Shown here: in pieces, positions 53,097 through 64,000 of the stretch
Position numbering within the stretch: position 1 is the stretch's first letter
Layout of the letters: each line of letters starts with the position of its first letter
DNA from: Pseudomonas entomophila
GTDB taxonomy: Bacteria > Pseudomonadota > Gammaproteobacteria > Pseudomonadales > Pseudomonadaceae
Direction of reading: 5' to 3'
Length of the DNA: 64,000 bases
NCBI RefSeq assembly: GCF_013523125.1
Contig: NZ_JAAMQJ010000024.1
Coordinates: forward strand, 1-64,000
Notes under the pieces: model-generated
What the model was told of the DNA's origin: nothing
The model's input: the letters and a program-made list of their open reading frames with translations, nothing else
Database searches by the model: none
Position numbers and translations under genes: made by a program

Positions 53097-54044
53097 TCAG
53101 ATCAACGAGCGCACGCGCAACTCTTTGGGCATGGAGAAGGTGACGTTCTCCGGACGCCCGTCGAGTTCGTCGGCACCCGTCGCGCCCCAGGCGCGCAGCT
53201 GCTCGATCACCCCGCGCACCAGCACCTCGGGCGCCGAGGCACCGGCGGTGATACCGACCCGGGTGATGCCGTCGAACCAGCCGTGCTGGAGATCTTCGGC
53301 CCCGTCGATCAGGTAGGCAGGCGTGCCCATCCGCTCGGCCAGCTCGCGCAGGCGATTGGAGTTGGAACTGTTCGGGCTGCCCACCACCAGTACCAGGTCC
53401 GACTCGTCGGCCAGTTGCTTGACCGCATCCTGGCGGTTCTGGGTGGCGTAGCAGATGTCGTCCTTGCGCGGGCCACCGATGTTCGGGAAGCGCGCACGCA
53501 GGGCATCGATCACCCGGCTGGTGTCGTCCATCGACAGCGTGGTCTGGGTGACGAACGCCAGGTTGTCGGGATCACGCACCTGCAGGCGCGCGACGTCGTC
53601 TTCGTCCTCGACCAGGTAGATCGAACCGCCGTTGCTGTCGTCGTACTGGCCCATGGTGCCTTCGACTTCCGGGTGCCCGGCATGGCCGATGAGGATGCAT
53701 TCACGTCCGTCACGGCTGTACTTGGCGACCTCGATGTGCACCTTGGTGACCAGGGGGCAGGTGGCGTCGAAGACCTTGAGCCCACGTCCGGCGGCTTCCT
53801 GGCGCACGGCCTGGGAGACGCCGTGGGCGCTGAAGATGACGATGACGTCGTCCGGCACCTGGTCGAGCTCCTCGACGAAGATGGCACCGCGCGCGCGCAG
53901 GTCTTCGACCACGAACTTGTTGTGCACCACTTCGTGGCGCACGTAGATCGGTGGCCCGAAGACTTCCAGGGCACGGTTGACGATTTCGATCGCCCGGTCC
54001 ACCCCGGCACAGAAGCCGCGCGGGTTGGCGAGTTTGATTTGCAT
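53097..54044 (-). CDS. ispH: 4-hydroxy-3-methylbut-2-enyl diphosphate reductase
   Basis: A 315-residue iron-sulfur enzyme for the last step of the MEP isoprenoid pathway. The three cluster cysteines are Cys12 ([12 protein letters not shown]), about Cys96 ([12 protein letters not shown]) and about Cys197 ([11 protein letters not shown]). [13 protein letters not shown]-like and [11 protein letters not shown] are also conserved. It follows fkpB by 14 bases in the lspA-fkpB-ispH order common to many proteobacteria. Confidence 0.97.
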   Translation of the reverse strand: MQIKLANPRGFCAGVDRAIEIVNRALEVFGPPIYVRHEVVHNKFVVEDLRARGAIFVEELDQVPDDVIVIFSAHGVSQAVRQEAAGRGLKVFDATCPLVTKVHIEVAKYSRDGRECILIGHAGHPEVEGTMGQYDDSNGGSIYLVEDEDDVARLQVRDPDNLAFVTQTTLSMDDTSRVIDALRARFPNIGGPRKDDICYATQNRQDAVKQLADESDLVLVVGSPNSSNSNRLRELAERMGTPAYLIDGAEDLQHGWFDGITRVGITAGASAPEVLVRGVIEQLRAWGATGADELDGRPENVTFSMPKELRVRSLI

Positions 54045-54058
54045 GGTCGGCTCCGTGC

Positions 54059-54496
54059 TTACAGGGCCTTCACCTCGAGGATTTCCACCTCGAAGTTGAG
54101 GGTCTTGCCAGCCAGTGGATGGTTGAAGTCGATGGTGACCTGATCGTCGTCGAACTGCTTGACCACGCCCGGCAGCTCCGTGTTGGCCGCGTCGTTGAAG
54201 ATCACCAGCAGGCCTTCCGACAGCTCCATGTCGGTGAACTGCGCGCGTGGCATGACTTGCACGTTCTGTGGATTGGGCTGACCGAAGGCGTTCTCCGGCG
54301 CGATGCTCAGGCTGCGGCGGTCGCCGGCCTTGAAGCCGAACAGGGCCGCTTCGAAACCTGGCAGCAGGTTGCCGTCACCGACCGTGAACGTGGCCGGGGC
54401 CTTGTCGAAGGTGCTGTCGACGGTGTCGCCGTTTTCCAGGTGCAGCGCGAAGTGAAGCGTCACTTCGGTGTTCTGACCGATACGTGTCTCAGTCAT
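54059..54496 (-). CDS. fkpB: FKBP-type peptidyl-prolyl isomerase, SlpA-like
   Basis: A 145-residue SlpA/FkpB-type prolyl isomerase. [39 protein letters not shown] and the inserted-flap segment [20 protein letters not shown] are diagnostic. It overlaps the end of lspA by 8 bases and precedes ispH, as in E. coli. Confidence 0.95.
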   Translation of the reverse strand: MTETRIGQNTEVTLHFALHLENGDTVDSTFDKAPATFTVGDGNLLPGFEAALFGFKAGDRRSLSIAPENAFGQPNPQNVQVMPRAQFTDMELSEGLLVIFNDAANTELPGVVKQFDDDQVTIDFNHPLAGKTLNFEVEILEVKAL

Positions 54497-55004
54497 GGGC
54501 AGGCTCCTCCGCCTTGCGGCTCTTGAACATGTCGAGCGCCAGCATGATCGCACCGACGGTGATGGCGCAGTCCGCGATGTTGAAGACCGGGAAGCGCCAG
54601 ATGTCTTTCCAGTGCACGAAGATGAAGTCGATGACGTGGCCATGGGCCATGCGATCGTACAGGTTGCCCAGCGCACCGCCGAGCACCAGCGCCAGGGCAA
54701 TGGCCAGCCAGGTCTCGCCGCGCCCCAGGCGCTTGAGCCAGACCACCAGCACCGCGCTCACCACCACGGCGATGAGGGCGAACAGCCAGCGCTGCCACCC
54801 CGCGCCATCGGCCAGGAAGCTGAACGCCGCGCCATAGTTGTAGGCCAGCAGCCAGCTCAACAGGTTGGGGATGACCGTGATTTCACGGCCATCGGCCAAG
54901 GCACTGTTGAAGTAGAGCTTGGTGACCTGGTCGAGGACCACGACCACCACGCTCAGCCAGAGCCAGCCAAGGCGCCCGAAGCGCCCCGCACCTGGGTTAG
55001 GCAT
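54489..55004 (-). CDS. lspA: Lipoprotein signal peptidase
   Basis: A 171-residue inner-membrane aspartic protease that removes signal peptides of prolipoproteins such as BamD. Four hydrophobic segments; catalytic Asp residues in [20 protein letters not shown] and [12 protein letters not shown]. The start at 55004 overlaps the ileS stop by 8 bases, which fits coupling. Confidence 0.96.
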   Translation of the reverse strand: MPNPGAGRFGRLGWLWLSVVVVVLDQVTKLYFNSALADGREITVIPNLLSWLLAYNYGAAFSFLADGAGWQRWLFALIAVVVSAVLVVWLKRLGRGETWLAIALALVLGGALGNLYDRMAHGHVIDFIFVHWKDIWRFPVFNIADCAITVGAIMLALDMFKSRKAEEPAHD

Positions 55005-57828
55005 AGTGACGTACCTCGCCGGAACCGCTGATGTTGTCGACGCAACGGGCACAGATTTCCGGATGCGCCGGGTGGCTGCCGACGTCGTCACGGAAGTGCC
55101 AGCAACGCGCGCACTTGGTGTGACCGGACTTGACCACCTTGAGCTTGAGCCCTTCGACGTCGGTCACCACCGCTTCGGCCGGTGCCTGGACGAACGGCAC
55201 CACACTGGCGGCCGAGGTGATCAGCACGAAGCGCAGTTCGTTGCCCAGCTTGTCGAGGTCGCCGCTCAGGCGCTCGTCGGCGAACAGGGTGACTTCGGCC
55301 TGCAGGTTGCCACCGATGGCCTTGGCCGCACGCTGGTTCTCCAACTCCTTGTTGACCGCAGCCTTCACCGCCATGATGCGGTCCCAGTAGGCGCGATCGA
55401 ACGCGCTGTCCTGGGGCAGCTCGCTCAGGCCTTCGTACCAGGTGTTGAGCATCACCGACTCGTTGCGCTCGCCCGGCAGGTACTGCCAGATCTCGTCGGC
55501 GGTGAACGCCAGGATCGGGGCGATCCAGCGCACCAGGGCCTCGCTGATGTGGTACAGCGCGGTCTGGCACGAACGGCGCGCGACGCTGTTGGCGCCGGTG
55601 GTGTACTGACGGTCCTTGATGATGTCCAGGTAGAAACCGCCCAGCTCCTGCACGCAGAAGTTGTGGATCTTGGAGTAGACGTTCCAGAACCGGTACTCGC
55701 CGTAGTGCTCTTCCAGCTCGCGCTGCAGCAGCAAGGTGCGATCGACCGCCCAGCGGTCCAGTGCCAGCATGTCTTCAGGCGCCAGCAGGTCCTTGGCCGG
55801 GTCGAAGCCGGTCAGGTTGGAGAGCAGGAAGCGCGCGGTGTTGCGGATCCGCCGGTAGGCATCGGCACTGCGCTGCAGGATCTGCTCGGACACCGCCATC
55901 TCGCCGGAGTAGTCGGTGGCCGAAACCCACAGGCGCAGGATATCGGCGCCCAGGGTGTCGTTGACCTTCTGCGGCTCGATGGTGTTGCCCAGCGACTTGG
56001 ACATCTTGCGGCCGTTCTCGTCCACGGTGAAGCCGTGGGTGAGCAGTTCGCGGTACGGCGCGTGGTTGTCGATCGCGCAGCCGGTCAGCAGCGAGGAGTG
56101 GAACCAGCCACGGTGCTGGTCCGAGCCTTCCAGGTACAGGTCCGCGCGTGGGCCGGTCGCGTGACCGATGTCGTGAGAGCCGCGCAGCACGTGCCAGTGG
56201 GTGGTGCCGGAATCGAACCAGACGTCGAGGGTGTCGCTGATCTTGTCGTACTGCGCGGCCTCGTCGCCCAGCAGCTCGGCAGGGTCCAGCTTGAACCAGG
56301 CCTCGATGCCCTGCTGCTCGACACGCTTGGCCACTTCTTCCATCAGCTCGACGGTGCGCGGGTGCAGCTCGCCGGTCTGCTTGTCGAGGAAGAACGGGAT
56401 CGGCACGCCCCAGTTGCGCTGACGCGAGATGCACCAGTCCGGACGGTTGGCGATCATCGCATGCAGACGAGCCTGACCCCAGGCCGGTACGAACTTGGTC
56501 TGTTCGATGGCCGCCAGGGCGCGCTCGCGCAGCGGTGCGCCGTTGTCCGGCTGCTTGTCCATGCCGACGAACCATTGCGCGGTGGCGCGGTAGATCAGCG
56601 GCGTCTTGTGGCGCCAGCAGTGCATGTAGCTGTGGGTGATGGTTTCGGTGTGCAGCAGCGCGCCCACCTCGGCCAGCTTCTCGACGATCGCCGGGTTGGC
56701 CTTCCAGATGAACTGGCCGCCGAAGAACTCCAGCGACGGCGCGTAGACGCCATTGCTCTGCACGGGCGTGAGGATGTCGTCGTTGACCATGCCGTAGCGC
56801 TTGCAGGTCACGAAGTCGTCTTCACCGTAGGCCGGGGCGGAGTGAACCACGCCGGTACCCGCGCCCAGCTCGACGTAGTCGGCCAGGTACACCGGCGACA
56901 GACGTTCGTAGAACGGATGACGGAAGTTGACCCGCTCCAGCGCCGAGCCAGGCGCGGTCGCCAGCACGGTGCCTTCCAGGCCCCAGCGCTTGAGGCAGGT
57001 CTCGACCAGCTCTTCGGCCAGCACCAGCAGGCGCTCACCGGTGTCGACCAGCGCGTAGCTGAATTCCGGGTGCACGTTCAGCGCCTGGTTGGCCGGGATG
57101 GTCCAGGGGGTGGTGGTCCAGATCACGATGGCGGCCGGCTTGGCCAGGCTGGCCTGCCCGAACGCGGCGGCCAGCTTGTCAGCGTCGGCGATCGGGAACG
57201 CCACGTCGATGGTCTGGGACTTCTTGTCGGCGTACTCGACCTCGGCCTCGGCCAGCGCCGAACCGCAGTCGAAGCACCAGTTCACCGGCTTGAGGCCCTT
57301 GAACACGAAGCCGTGCTTGACCATTTCGGCCAGCGCGCGGATCTCGCCGGCTTCGTTGGCGAAGTCCATAGTCTTGTAGGGATTGTCCCAATCGCCCAGT
57401 ACGCCCAGGCGAATGAACTCGGTCTTCTGCCCTTCGATCTGCTCGGCGGCGTAGGCGCGGCACAGTTCGCGGGTCTGGTCCGGGCTCAGGTGCTTGCCGT
57501 GGGTGACCTCGACCTTGTGCTCGATCGGCAGGCCGTGGCAGTCCCAACCGGGCACGTAGGGTGCGTCGAAGCCCGACAGGGTCTTGGAGCGCACGATCAT
57601 GTCCTTGAGGATCTTGTTCAGCGCATGACCGATGTGGATCTTGCCGTTGGCATAGGGCGGGCCGTCGTGCAGGACGAACGTGGGACGGTCCTTGCCAATC
57701 TCGCGCAGCTTCCGGTACAGGCCAATGCTGTCCCAGCGCTGCAGGATCTGCGGTTCGCGCTGGGGCAGGCCGGCCTTCATGGGGAAGGCGGAGTCCGGAA
57801 GGTTTAGCGTGGCTTTGTAGTCGGTCAT
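54997..57828 (-). CDS. ileS: Isoleucyl-tRNA synthetase
   Basis: A 943-residue class Ia synthetase. HIGH motif is HIGH at residues 65-68 ([19 protein letters not shown]), KMSKS near 607 ([10 protein letters not shown]), editing domain between them ([20 protein letters not shown]). The C-terminal zinc motif is [12 protein letters not shown] with CARCVDN. It overlaps the ribF stop by 4 bases, the same order (murJ-ribF-ileS-lspA) as in E. coli. Confidence 0.98.
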   Translation of the reverse strand: MTDYKATLNLPDSAFPMKAGLPQREPQILQRWDSIGLYRKLREIGKDRPTFVLHDGPPYANGKIHIGHALNKILKDMIVRSKTLSGFDAPYVPGWDCHGLPIEHKVEVTHGKHLSPDQTRELCRAYAAEQIEGQKTEFIRLGVLGDWDNPYKTMDFANEAGEIRALAEMVKHGFVFKGLKPVNWCFDCGSALAEAEVEYADKKSQTIDVAFPIADADKLAAAFGQASLAKPAAIVIWTTTPWTIPANQALNVHPEFSYALVDTGERLLVLAEELVETCLKRWGLEGTVLATAPGSALERVNFRHPFYERLSPVYLADYVELGAGTGVVHSAPAYGEDDFVTCKRYGMVNDDILTPVQSNGVYAPSLEFFGGQFIWKANPAIVEKLAEVGALLHTETITHSYMHCWRHKTPLIYRATAQWFVGMDKQPDNGAPLRERALAAIEQTKFVPAWGQARLHAMIANRPDWCISRQRNWGVPIPFFLDKQTGELHPRTVELMEEVAKRVEQQGIEAWFKLDPAELLGDEAAQYDKISDTLDVWFDSGTTHWHVLRGSHDIGHATGPRADLYLEGSDQHRGWFHSSLLTGCAIDNHAPYRELLTHGFTVDENGRKMSKSLGNTIEPQKVNDTLGADILRLWVSATDYSGEMAVSEQILQRSADAYRRIRNTARFLLSNLTGFDPAKDLLAPEDMLALDRWAVDRTLLLQRELEEHYGEYRFWNVYSKIHNFCVQELGGFYLDIIKDRQYTTGANSVARRSCQTALYHISEALVRWIAPILAFTADEIWQYLPGERNESVMLNTWYEGLSELPQDSAFDRAYWDRIMAVKAAVNKELENQRAAKAIGGNLQAEVTLFADERLSGDLDKLGNELRFVLITSAASVVPFVQAPAEAVVTDVEGLKLKVVKSGHTKCARCWHFRDDVGSHPAHPEICARCVDNISGSGEVRHYA

Positions 57829-58775
57829 TTCAGGCTCTTGGTTAGCGGTTGAGCGTGCCAGTGGGCACGTGCGGCGGCGACATCCGCATCGATCGCCGAC
57901 TTGAGCGCCTCCAGGGAGGCGAAACGCTGCTCTTCACGCAGCTTGTGGTGGAATTCCACCGTCAGGCGCCGGCCATAGAGGTCGCCGGCGTAGTCGAGCA
58001 AGTGAATCTCCAGGTGGGGGCGACCATCACCGGCGACGGAGGGACGCACCCCGATGTTGGCGACCCCGGGCCAGGCCTTGCCATCGATCACCGCGCTGGT
58101 CAGGTAGACCCCGACGAGCGGGACACGACGGCGTTTGAGCTGGACGTTGGCGGTGGGCCAGCCCAGCTGGCGTGCCAGCTTCTGCCCGTGCAGCACGCGG
58201 CCGCTGATCTGATAGGGACGCCCGAGCAAGCGCGCGGCCAGCGCGAAGTCTCCGGCGGCCAGCGCCTTGCGCACCTGCGTGCTGCTGACCCGCACACCAT
58301 CTTGCTCGATGGTCTCGGCGGCCTCGACGCTGAACCCGTGACGCCGTCCGGCCTCGGCCAGGAAATCGAAGTCACCGGCGCGGTCGCAGCCGAAGCGGAA
58401 ATCGTCTCCGACCTCCACGTGCCGTGCGCCGAGCCCGTCGACCAGGATGGCTTCGACGAACTGGCGGGCATCGAGTTGGCTGAGCCGGCGATTGAAGGGC
58501 AGGCACAACACCCGGTCGATGCCCGCCTCGGTCAGCAGTGCGAGCTTGTCGCGCAACCGCGACAGCCGGGGCGGCGCGCTGTCTGGCGCGAAGTACTCAC
58601 GTGGCTGCGGCTCGAAGACCACCACGCAGGTCGGCAGGCCCAAGGCCTGGCCGCGCTCGCGCAGACGCGCCAGGATCGCCTGGTGGCCGCGGTGAACGCC
58701 ATCGAAGTTGCCAATGGTGGCGACGCAGCCCCGATGCTCGGGGCGTAGGTTGTAAAGACCTCGAACCAGCTGCAT
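57825..58775 (-). CDS. ribF: Riboflavin kinase/FAD synthetase
   Basis: A 316-residue bifunctional enzyme making FMN and FAD. The N-terminal adenylyltransferase has [17 protein letters not shown] and [15 protein letters not shown]; the C-terminal kinase has [20 protein letters not shown] and [11 protein letters not shown]. The start at 58775 ([16 protein letters not shown]) is the family start. Confidence 0.97.
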   Translation of the reverse strand: MQLVRGLYNLRPEHRGCVATIGNFDGVHRGHQAILARLRERGQALGLPTCVVVFEPQPREYFAPDSAPPRLSRLRDKLALLTEAGIDRVLCLPFNRRLSQLDARQFVEAILVDGLGARHVEVGDDFRFGCDRAGDFDFLAEAGRRHGFSVEAAETIEQDGVRVSSTQVRKALAAGDFALAARLLGRPYQISGRVLHGQKLARQLGWPTANVQLKRRRVPLVGVYLTSAVIDGKAWPGVANIGVRPSVAGDGRPHLEIHLLDYAGDLYGRRLTVEFHHKLREEQRFASLEALKSAIDADVAAARAHWHAQPLTKSLK

Positions 58776-58892
58776 AGCGCGCTTCTTGCTCATAAAGTGG
58801 TCGATTATAACCACACCCGGGCGTCGGTGACAGGCAACAGCGCAACGCCAGGGCGGGGAGCGGGAAAAACCGACGCCTGACCGCCGGTGGCC

Positions 58893-60431
58893 TCAGTGCA
58901 GGGCCTTGCGGACGAACTGGCGTGGGCGCAGGCCGCACAGGTAGAGGCAGCCAAAATAGGTCACCATGCCCGCGAAGATCAATGCCCCCAGCCGCAGCAG
59001 CCGCATGGCCATGTTGCCCTCTTCCCACGCGGGCATCCAGTGCAGGCCGGCCATCAGCACCACAGCCATCAGGCCCACGGCCAGGGCCAGCTTGAGCAGG
59101 AAGGCCGTCCAGCCGGGCTGCGGCTGGAACAGCTGCTGGCTGCGCAGTTTCCAGTACAGCAGACCGGCATTGAGGCAGGCGCCCAGGCTGATGGCCAGCG
59201 CCAGGCCCGCATGCTGCAACGGGCCGATCAGGATCAGGTTGAACACTTGCGTGGCGATCAGCGTGAAGAGGGCGATCTTCACCGGCGTGCGAATGTTCTG
59301 CTGGGCATAGAAGCCGGGCGCCAGCACCTTGATCAGGATGATCGCCAGCAGACCGACCGAGTAGGCGATCAGCGCCTGCTGGGTCATGGCGGCGTCATGG
59401 GCGCCGAACTTACCGTACTGGAACAGCGCCACGGTCAGCGGCTCGGCCAGCAGCGCCAGGCCCAGCGTGCAGGGCAGTACCAGCAGGAAGCACAGCCGCA
59501 GGCCCCAGTCGAGGATGCGCGAATATTCGTGACGGTCGCGGTTGGCGTAGGTGCGGGCCAGGGTGGGCAATAGGATGGTGCCCAGCGCCACACCGAGCAC
59601 ACCCGAGGGCAGCTCCATCAGCCGGTCGGCGTAGTACATCCACGATACCGAACCGGCCACCAGGAACGAGGCGAAGATGGTATTGATGATCAGCGACACC
59701 TGGCTGACGGACACCCCGAGTATCGCCGGCAGCATTTGCTTGAGCACCCGCCAGACGCCGGCGTCGCGCACGTTCAGGCGCGGCAGCACTAGCATGCCGA
59801 TCTTCCTGAGGGCTGGAAGCTGGTACAGCAGCTGGGCCAGACCGCCGGCCAGCACCCCCCAGGCCAGGGCCATGATGGGCGGATCGAAGTAAGGGGTGAG
59901 GAACAGGGCGAAGCCGATCATGGCGACGTTGAGCAGCGTCGGCGTGAAGGCCGGCACAGAGAAGCGGTTCCAGGTATTGAGGATGGCGCCGACCAGGGAG
60001 GACAGCGAGATCAGCAATATATAAGGAAAGGTCACACGCAGCAGGTCGGTGGTCAGCTGGTACTTCTCGGCGTTGTCGACGAAGCCGGGCGCGGTGATCC
60101 AGACCACGAACGGCGCGGCGAGAATGCCCACGGTCGTGACCAGTGCAAGTACCAGGGTGAGCAAGCCACTGACGTAGGCCACGAAGGTGCGCGTGGCCTC
60201 TTCGCCCTGCTGGGTCTTGTACTCGGCGAGGATCGGCACGAAGGCCTGGGAGAAGGCACCTTCGGCGAAGATCCGGCGCAGCAGGTTGGGCAGCTTGAAG
60301 GCGATGAAGAACGCATCGGTGGCCACGCCCGCGCCGAAGATACGGGCCAGGATGGTGTCGCGGACGAAGCCCAGCACCCGTGAAATCATGGTGATGGAGC
60401 TGACGGCCGCCAGGGATTTGAGCAGGTTCAT
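58893..60431 (-). CDS. murJ: Lipid II flippase
   Basis: A 512-residue membrane protein of the MOP superfamily with about 14 hydrophobic segments, which moves lipid II across the inner membrane for peptidoglycan synthesis. The N-terminus [20 protein letters not shown] and [38 protein letters not shown] are diagnostic. The start at 60431 is chosen by homology; its ribosome binding site is weak. Divergent from rpsT. Confidence 0.96.
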   Translation of the reverse strand: MNLLKSLAAVSSITMISRVLGFVRDTILARIFGAGVATDAFFIAFKLPNLLRRIFAEGAFSQAFVPILAEYKTQQGEEATRTFVAYVSGLLTLVLALVTTVGILAAPFVVWITAPGFVDNAEKYQLTTDLLRVTFPYILLISLSSLVGAILNTWNRFSVPAFTPTLLNVAMIGFALFLTPYFDPPIMALAWGVLAGGLAQLLYQLPALRKIGMLVLPRLNVRDAGVWRVLKQMLPAILGVSVSQVSLIINTIFASFLVAGSVSWMYYADRLMELPSGVLGVALGTILLPTLARTYANRDRHEYSRILDWGLRLCFLLVLPCTLGLALLAEPLTVALFQYGKFGAHDAAMTQQALIAYSVGLLAIILIKVLAPGFYAQQNIRTPVKIALFTLIATQVFNLILIGPLQHAGLALAISLGACLNAGLLYWKLRSQQLFQPQPGWTAFLLKLALAVGLMAVVLMAGLHWMPAWEEGNMAMRLLRLGALIFAGMVTYFGCLYLCGLRPRQFVRKALH

Positions 60432-60603
60432 CGAAAATATTTCACGCCGGGGGCAAGGGGCGCTGCCAGTCAACGCCTGGATGTGCGATACTCCCGCGCG
60501 CTTTTGCAGGGGAATCAAATGCCACCGAGTTTACAGATCGCGGCGTAGAAAGGAATCTTCCTCCTCCACGCCCGTGCCATTCGGCGGAACCCTGCAGTCG
60601 GCC

Positions 60604-60632
60604 TTGACATCCGTTCTACTGATCGGCATGAT
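60604..60632 (+). promoter_or_regulatory. Sigma-70 promoter of rpsT
   Basis: TTGACA, a 17-base spacer and CATGAT. The -35 is perfect, the -10 has four of six consensus bases. It lies 53 bases before the rpsT start. Confidence 0.6.
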
Positions 60633-60684
60633 TCGCGGCCTTATTTGTTTGCTATTTACCTAAAGTCTTTCGAGGAGCTCGACG

Positions 60685-60957
60685 GTGGCCAACTCACCTT
60701 CCGCCAAGAAACGTGCAAAACAGGCTGAGAAGCGTCGCAGCCACAACGCCAGCCTGCGTTCCATGGTCCGTACCTACATCAAGAATGTAGTCAAGGCCAT
60801 CGACGCCAAAGACGCTGACAAAGCGCAAGCCGCCTACACCCTGGCTGTGCCTGTAATCGACCGTATGGCCGACAAAGGCATCATCCACAAGAACAAGGCT
60901 GCTCGCCACAAAGGCCGTCTGAACGCGCACATCAAGGCGCTGAAGACCGCAGCCTAA
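60685..60957 (+). CDS. rpsT: 30S ribosomal protein S20
   Basis: A 90-residue ribosomal protein binding 16S rRNA. The sequence [20 protein letters not shown] and [17 protein letters not shown] is diagnostic. The start codon is GTG with GAGGAG 9 bases upstream; non-ATG starts of rpsT are known to take part in its translational control. Followed by an intrinsic terminator. Confidence 0.98.
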   Translation: MANSPSAKKRAKQAEKRRSHNASLRSMVRTYIKNVVKAIDAKDADKAQAAYTLAVPVIDRMADKGIIHKNKAARHKGRLNAHIKALKTAA

Positions 60958-60972
60958 GCGATACGCGTGTTC

Positions 60973-60999
60973 AAAAACCGACCTTAGGGTCGGTTTTTT
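60973..60999 (+). terminator. Terminator of rpsT
   Basis: AAAAACCGACC and GGTCGGTTTTTT form a stable stem around TTAG, ending in six T residues, 15 bases after the rpsT stop. Confidence 0.92.
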
Positions 61000-61122
61000 A
61001 TTGCCCGGAATAAACCTCGGACCTGCAATTGGGAGTTGTGTCCGATACTCGAGCCGACTCCGCCTGCAACAGTCATTGCCTTGGCCTGCACCGTGACGCA
61101 TTCATCGCGGTGCAGGCGCCGA

Positions 61123-63423
61123 TCACTGGGCGACCCGAATCTTCGGCGCCCAGTTGAGCCATTCGTCCTGAGGTTCCTCGAACAGCGCGAACGTCTGCCG
61201 AGGACGCGCCTGACTGCCCATCTGCTCACCTTCAGGCGTGGCGAACGCGACACCGCCATCGATCAGGGTCTGCAAGGACTCGGTGCGAATGGTCGCACCC
61301 TTGATCAGGCCGAAGTCGAAGCCGAAGCCGCTGCTGTTCCAGAACCGGCTGCCGGTGTGCACCAGCGAGGCGTAGCGCGGTTCGATCAGCACATGGATCA
61401 GGACGCGATCGGCGGTCGGGCCCAGCTCGAACCCGGTGACCTTGCCCACCGGCACTTCACGGTAGGTAACCGGCACGCCCGGCTTGATCGAGCCCTTGCG
61501 TGCCGCACTCAAGGTGATCGGCAGACCAGGTTCGGGCTCGCGTGATTCAGGTGCCTGGGCCAGGGCGATGAAGTCCTGCTGCGCACCACGGTCCTTGGTG
61601 GCTGGCAACACCTCCAGGTACTGCCCGGTGACCAGGGTCTCGAGGTTCTCGGTGCGAACCAGCCCCAGTGCCGGCTTGACCACCCAGAACTGCGTACCGG
61701 CACGCGCGATGCGGTCAGCGCCCTGGGTGATGCGCGCCTTGAGCAGCACCGCCTGCATGTCCTTGGTGAAGTCCACGCTTTCCACGCTGCCGACATCCAG
61801 GCCCTTGTAGCGAATCGCGGCGCCTGGCTTGAGGCCATCGGCCCGGTCGACCCGGATGGTGATCAGGGAGCCGCTGCGATTGGCCGCCTCTTCGCTCTCG
61901 AGCAGGCGGAAGCGCGGGATATGCCGCTTGAGCGGCACGTTGGGCCTGGGCGTATCGAAAGCGATGCCGCCGGCCATCAGGCTCTGCAGCGATTCGCTCT
62001 TGATCTTGATGCCTGACAGGCCGCCGCTGAGGGTGATGCCGCTGGCATTCCAGAAGCGGGTCGAACCGTTGACCAGGTTGGCGTACTCCTTCTCGATGTG
62101 CACGCCGATCAGGATGCGGTTGCTGTTCTTGGCGAACTGGTAGCTCTGCACGCTGCCGACCTTGACCTGGCGGTAGGTGACGGGGCTGCCGACATCCAGC
62201 GAACCCAGCGCATCGGCGAACAACACCAGGTGCAGGCCCGGGGCGCGCAGGTCCAGTGGCGGTGCCTTGGCCCGTGCCTCGAATTCGCGCATGGGCTTGG
62301 CGCCCTTCTCGCCCGGCCGGAAGGAGATGTAGTTGCCTTTGACCAGGGCCTCGATGCCGGTGATGCCGGCCAGGGAGATCGAAGGCTTGACCACCCAGAA
62401 CTGGGTACCCTCCACCAGGTAGTCCTCTGCCAGCGGATCCAGCGTCAAGTCGGCGGTCGCGCTGGTGAGGTTGTCTTCCATGCGCAAGGCTTTCAGCGAG
62501 CCGATCTGGATACCCTTGTACATCACCGGCGTGCGGCCGGCCTGCAGGCCTTCGTAGTCGTTCAGCTTGAGCTTGATGCGAATGCCGGCCTGAGCAGCGT
62601 CGTAGTCGTCATAGAGCCGGAACGGCAGACTGGGGTCGGTGGGCGGGCTGTCCTTGCGGTGCTCAGGCGTGGCGAAGGCGATGCCGCCGGCGACGATGCT
62701 GGCCAGCGACTCGCTGCGCACCTTGACCCCGGACAGGTTGGCATCGATGCTGATGCCGCTGGCGTTCCAGAACCGCGTGTGCTTGCGCACCAGGTTGGCG
62801 TAAGCAGGAGCGATGAAGACCTTCACCTCGACGGTGTCCTGATCCTCGGAGAGCTTGTAGCTCTTCACGCGGCCCACCTGGATCTGCTTGTAGAACACCG
62901 GGCTGTCGCGGTTCAGCGACCCCAGGCGATCGGCCTTCAGGGTCAGGTGCAGGCCCGGCTCGTCATCCGACAAGGGTGGGGCCTTGGCCAGCGCCGTGAA
63001 GCGCTTGGTCGGCTCGCCCTCACCGGGGCTGATCGCGATGTAATTGCCGGACACCAGCGTCTCGAGGCCGGTGATCCCTGCCAGGCTGACACTGGGCTTG
63101 ACCAGCCAGAAGCGCGTCCCGGTGGTCAGGTGCCCTTCGGCTTCCTTGTTCATCTCGATGGTCGCGACGACACCGGTATTCTGCCCCTCGGTGTCCAGCT
63201 CGAGCGAATCGACCTTGCCGACCGACATGCCCTTGTAGAACACCTCGGTCTTGTTGGCGACGATCCCCTCACCGGTCTGGAAGCGCACCTGGATGCGCAC
63301 ACCGGCCTGGCTATAGGCCTGCCAAGCCAGCCAGCCGCCGATCGCCAGGGCGATCAGGGGCAGGATCCAGATGGCCGACCAGTTGGAAGCAGGCCGGGTC
63401 TTGGCCTTAGGCAAATCAGTCAT
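61123..63423 (-). CDS. pqiB: PqiB/LetB-like MCE-domain envelope protein with six MCE repeats
   Basis: A 766-residue inner-membrane-anchored periplasmic protein, one membrane segment at 15-37 (WSAIWILPLIALAIGGWLAW). Six MCE units are visible: those starting GVRIQVRFQTGEGIV, LHLTLKADRLGSLN, GIRIKLKLNDYEGLQ, LHLVLFADALGSLD, LITIRVDRADGLKPG and LPITLSAARKGSIKPG, each with a Y-K/R-x-x-x-V-G-x-V ending. E. coli PqiB has three and LetB has seven, so this one lies between them. It would form a stacked ring tunnel for lipid movement between membranes. It overlaps the pqiA-like gene by 8 bases. Confidence 0.92.
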   Translation of the reverse strand: MTDLPKAKTRPASNWSAIWILPLIALAIGGWLAWQAYSQAGVRIQVRFQTGEGIVANKTEVFYKGMSVGKVDSLELDTEGQNTGVVATIEMNKEAEGHLTTGTRFWLVKPSVSLAGITGLETLVSGNYIAISPGEGEPTKRFTALAKAPPLSDDEPGLHLTLKADRLGSLNRDSPVFYKQIQVGRVKSYKLSEDQDTVEVKVFIAPAYANLVRKHTRFWNASGISIDANLSGVKVRSESLASIVAGGIAFATPEHRKDSPPTDPSLPFRLYDDYDAAQAGIRIKLKLNDYEGLQAGRTPVMYKGIQIGSLKALRMEDNLTSATADLTLDPLAEDYLVEGTQFWVVKPSISLAGITGIEALVKGNYISFRPGEKGAKPMREFEARAKAPPLDLRAPGLHLVLFADALGSLDVGSPVTYRQVKVGSVQSYQFAKNSNRILIGVHIEKEYANLVNGSTRFWNASGITLSGGLSGIKIKSESLQSLMAGGIAFDTPRPNVPLKRHIPRFRLLESEEAANRSGSLITIRVDRADGLKPGAAIRYKGLDVGSVESVDFTKDMQAVLLKARITQGADRIARAGTQFWVVKPALGLVRTENLETLVTGQYLEVLPATKDRGAQQDFIALAQAPESREPEPGLPITLSAARKGSIKPGVPVTYREVPVGKVTGFELGPTADRVLIHVLIEPRYASLVHTGSRFWNSSGFGFDFGLIKGATIRTESLQTLIDGGVAFATPEGEQMGSQARPRQTFALFEEPQDEWLNWAPKIRVAQ

Positions 63424-64000
63424 TGTCGTCGTCCGACTCCGTGTTGTCCCAGATCAGCCGAGGATCGAAGGTCAAGGCTGCAAACATGGTCAGGATCACC
63501 ACCGCAGCGAATGCGACGGCGCCCAGGTTGGGTTCGACATTGGCGATACGACCGAAATTCACCACCGCCACCAGAATGGCAATGACGAAGATGTCCAGCA
63601 TCGACCAACGTCCGATGAACTCGATGAAGCGGTACATGATGATACGCTGCCGCGCCGACAGCGGCTGATGACGCTGGATCGAATACAACAGCAAGGCGAT
63701 ACCTACGAGCTTGAAGGTGGGCACCAGGATACTGGCGGTGAACACCACCGCCGCGATCGGAATCATCCCATGCTGCATGAGGGTGATGACGCCGGACATG
63801 ATGGTGTCCGGACTGCCCTGCCCCAGTGTGCTGACCGTCATGATCGGCAGCACGTTCGCCGGGATGTAGAGGATCATCGCAGTGATCAGCAAGGCCCAGG
63901 TGCGCACGATGCTGTTGGGTCGACGGGCGTGCAGCGCAGCACCACAGCGCGAACAGTACGGTTTCGCCTCATCGTCGTCACGAGGGTTGAGCTCGTGGCA
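63416..64000 (-). CDS. pqiA: PqiA-family integral membrane protein, 5' end outside window
   Basis: The frame is open to the right edge. The visible part begins CHELNPRDDDEAKPYCSRCG, the end of a C-x2-C zinc ribbon, followed by about four hydrophobic segments (LLITAMILYIPANVLPIMTV, IPIAAVVFTASILVPTFKLV) with the conserved PANVLPIM motif, and ends in an acidic tail. PqiA partners PqiB in lipid transport. In Pseudomonas a second PqiA-like gene usually precedes it. Confidence 0.93.
   Translation of the reverse strand, partial: CHELNPRDDDEAKPYCSRCGAALHARRPNSIVRTWALLITAMILYIPANVLPIMTVSTLGQGSPDTIMSGVITLMQHGMIPIAAVVFTASILVPTFKLVGIALLLYSIQRHQPLSARQRIIMYRFIEFIGRWSMLDIFVIAILVAVVNFGRIANVEPNLGAVAFAAVVILTMFAALTFDPRLIWDNTESDDDND

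Noticed and set aside
54919-57807. A 962-codon plus-strand frame
   Set aside because: Shadow of ileS; codon bias of the third position supports only the minus strand.

Overview
The window looks like a chromosome segment of a Pseudomonas in or near the P. putida group. It is GC-rich with strong third-position bias. The gene order pilA/pilC-pilD-coaE-yacG, clpB-pgeF-rluD/bamD, thiO-minor pilins-ispH-fkpB-lspA-ileS-ribF-murJ/rpsT-pqiB-pqiA is typical of that group, and palindromic REP-like repeats with a CTCCTACA/CTCCCACA tail occur between genes. No rRNA, CRISPR array or complete insertion sequence was found.

Layout. (1) 1-7.0 kb is accessory: a GAD-like protein, a GNAT acetyltransferase, a pRiA4b ORF-3-like protein, a three-gene operon (amino-acid-type 2OG/Fe dioxygenase, LysE exporter, ThrH-like HAD phosphatase) divergent from a LysR regulator, the wreck of an HTH/PIN toxin-antitoxin pair, and an RcnB-like periplasmic protein. 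(2) 7.1-21.0 kb is a complete assimilatory nitrate locus: nirBD on the minus strand, divergent from a nitrate reductase fused to a flavoprotein reductase, then nasS-nasT, then a nitrate transporter, a PP2C/kinase fusion and cobA (siroheme). (3) 21-25 kb holds a less GC-rich orphan ATPase, a PoxB-type pyruvate dehydrogenase, a small DUF protein and tRNA-Thr. (4) 25.7-32 kb has a type IV pilin cluster that lacks pilB, then coaE, yacG, a DUF1780 gene and ndh. (5) 32-34.7 kb has a divergent MFS/MocR pair. (6) 34.8-42.4 kb is a complete trans-4-hydroxy-L-proline catabolic operon with an AraC regulator, bordered at both ends by inverted arrays of a 7-bp repeat. (7) 42.5-64 kb is a tRNA operon (Asn-Pro-Lys order of transcription) and housekeeping genes.

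The most striking result is regulatory. Each of the three nitrate transcription units (nirBD, the reductase fusion, the transporter operon) has the same leader: a -24/-12 sigma-54-like promoter, a hairpin with a six-base loop having A at position 1 and G at position 4, a second such hairpin, and a terminator-like hairpin whose first arm overlaps the second loop hairpin. That is the known target layout of ANTAR antiterminators, and the ANTAR protein NasT with its sensor NasS is encoded in the middle of the locus. The reading is that NtrC/sigma-54 (nitrogen status) starts transcription and NasS-NasT (nitrate or nitrite) allows read-through.
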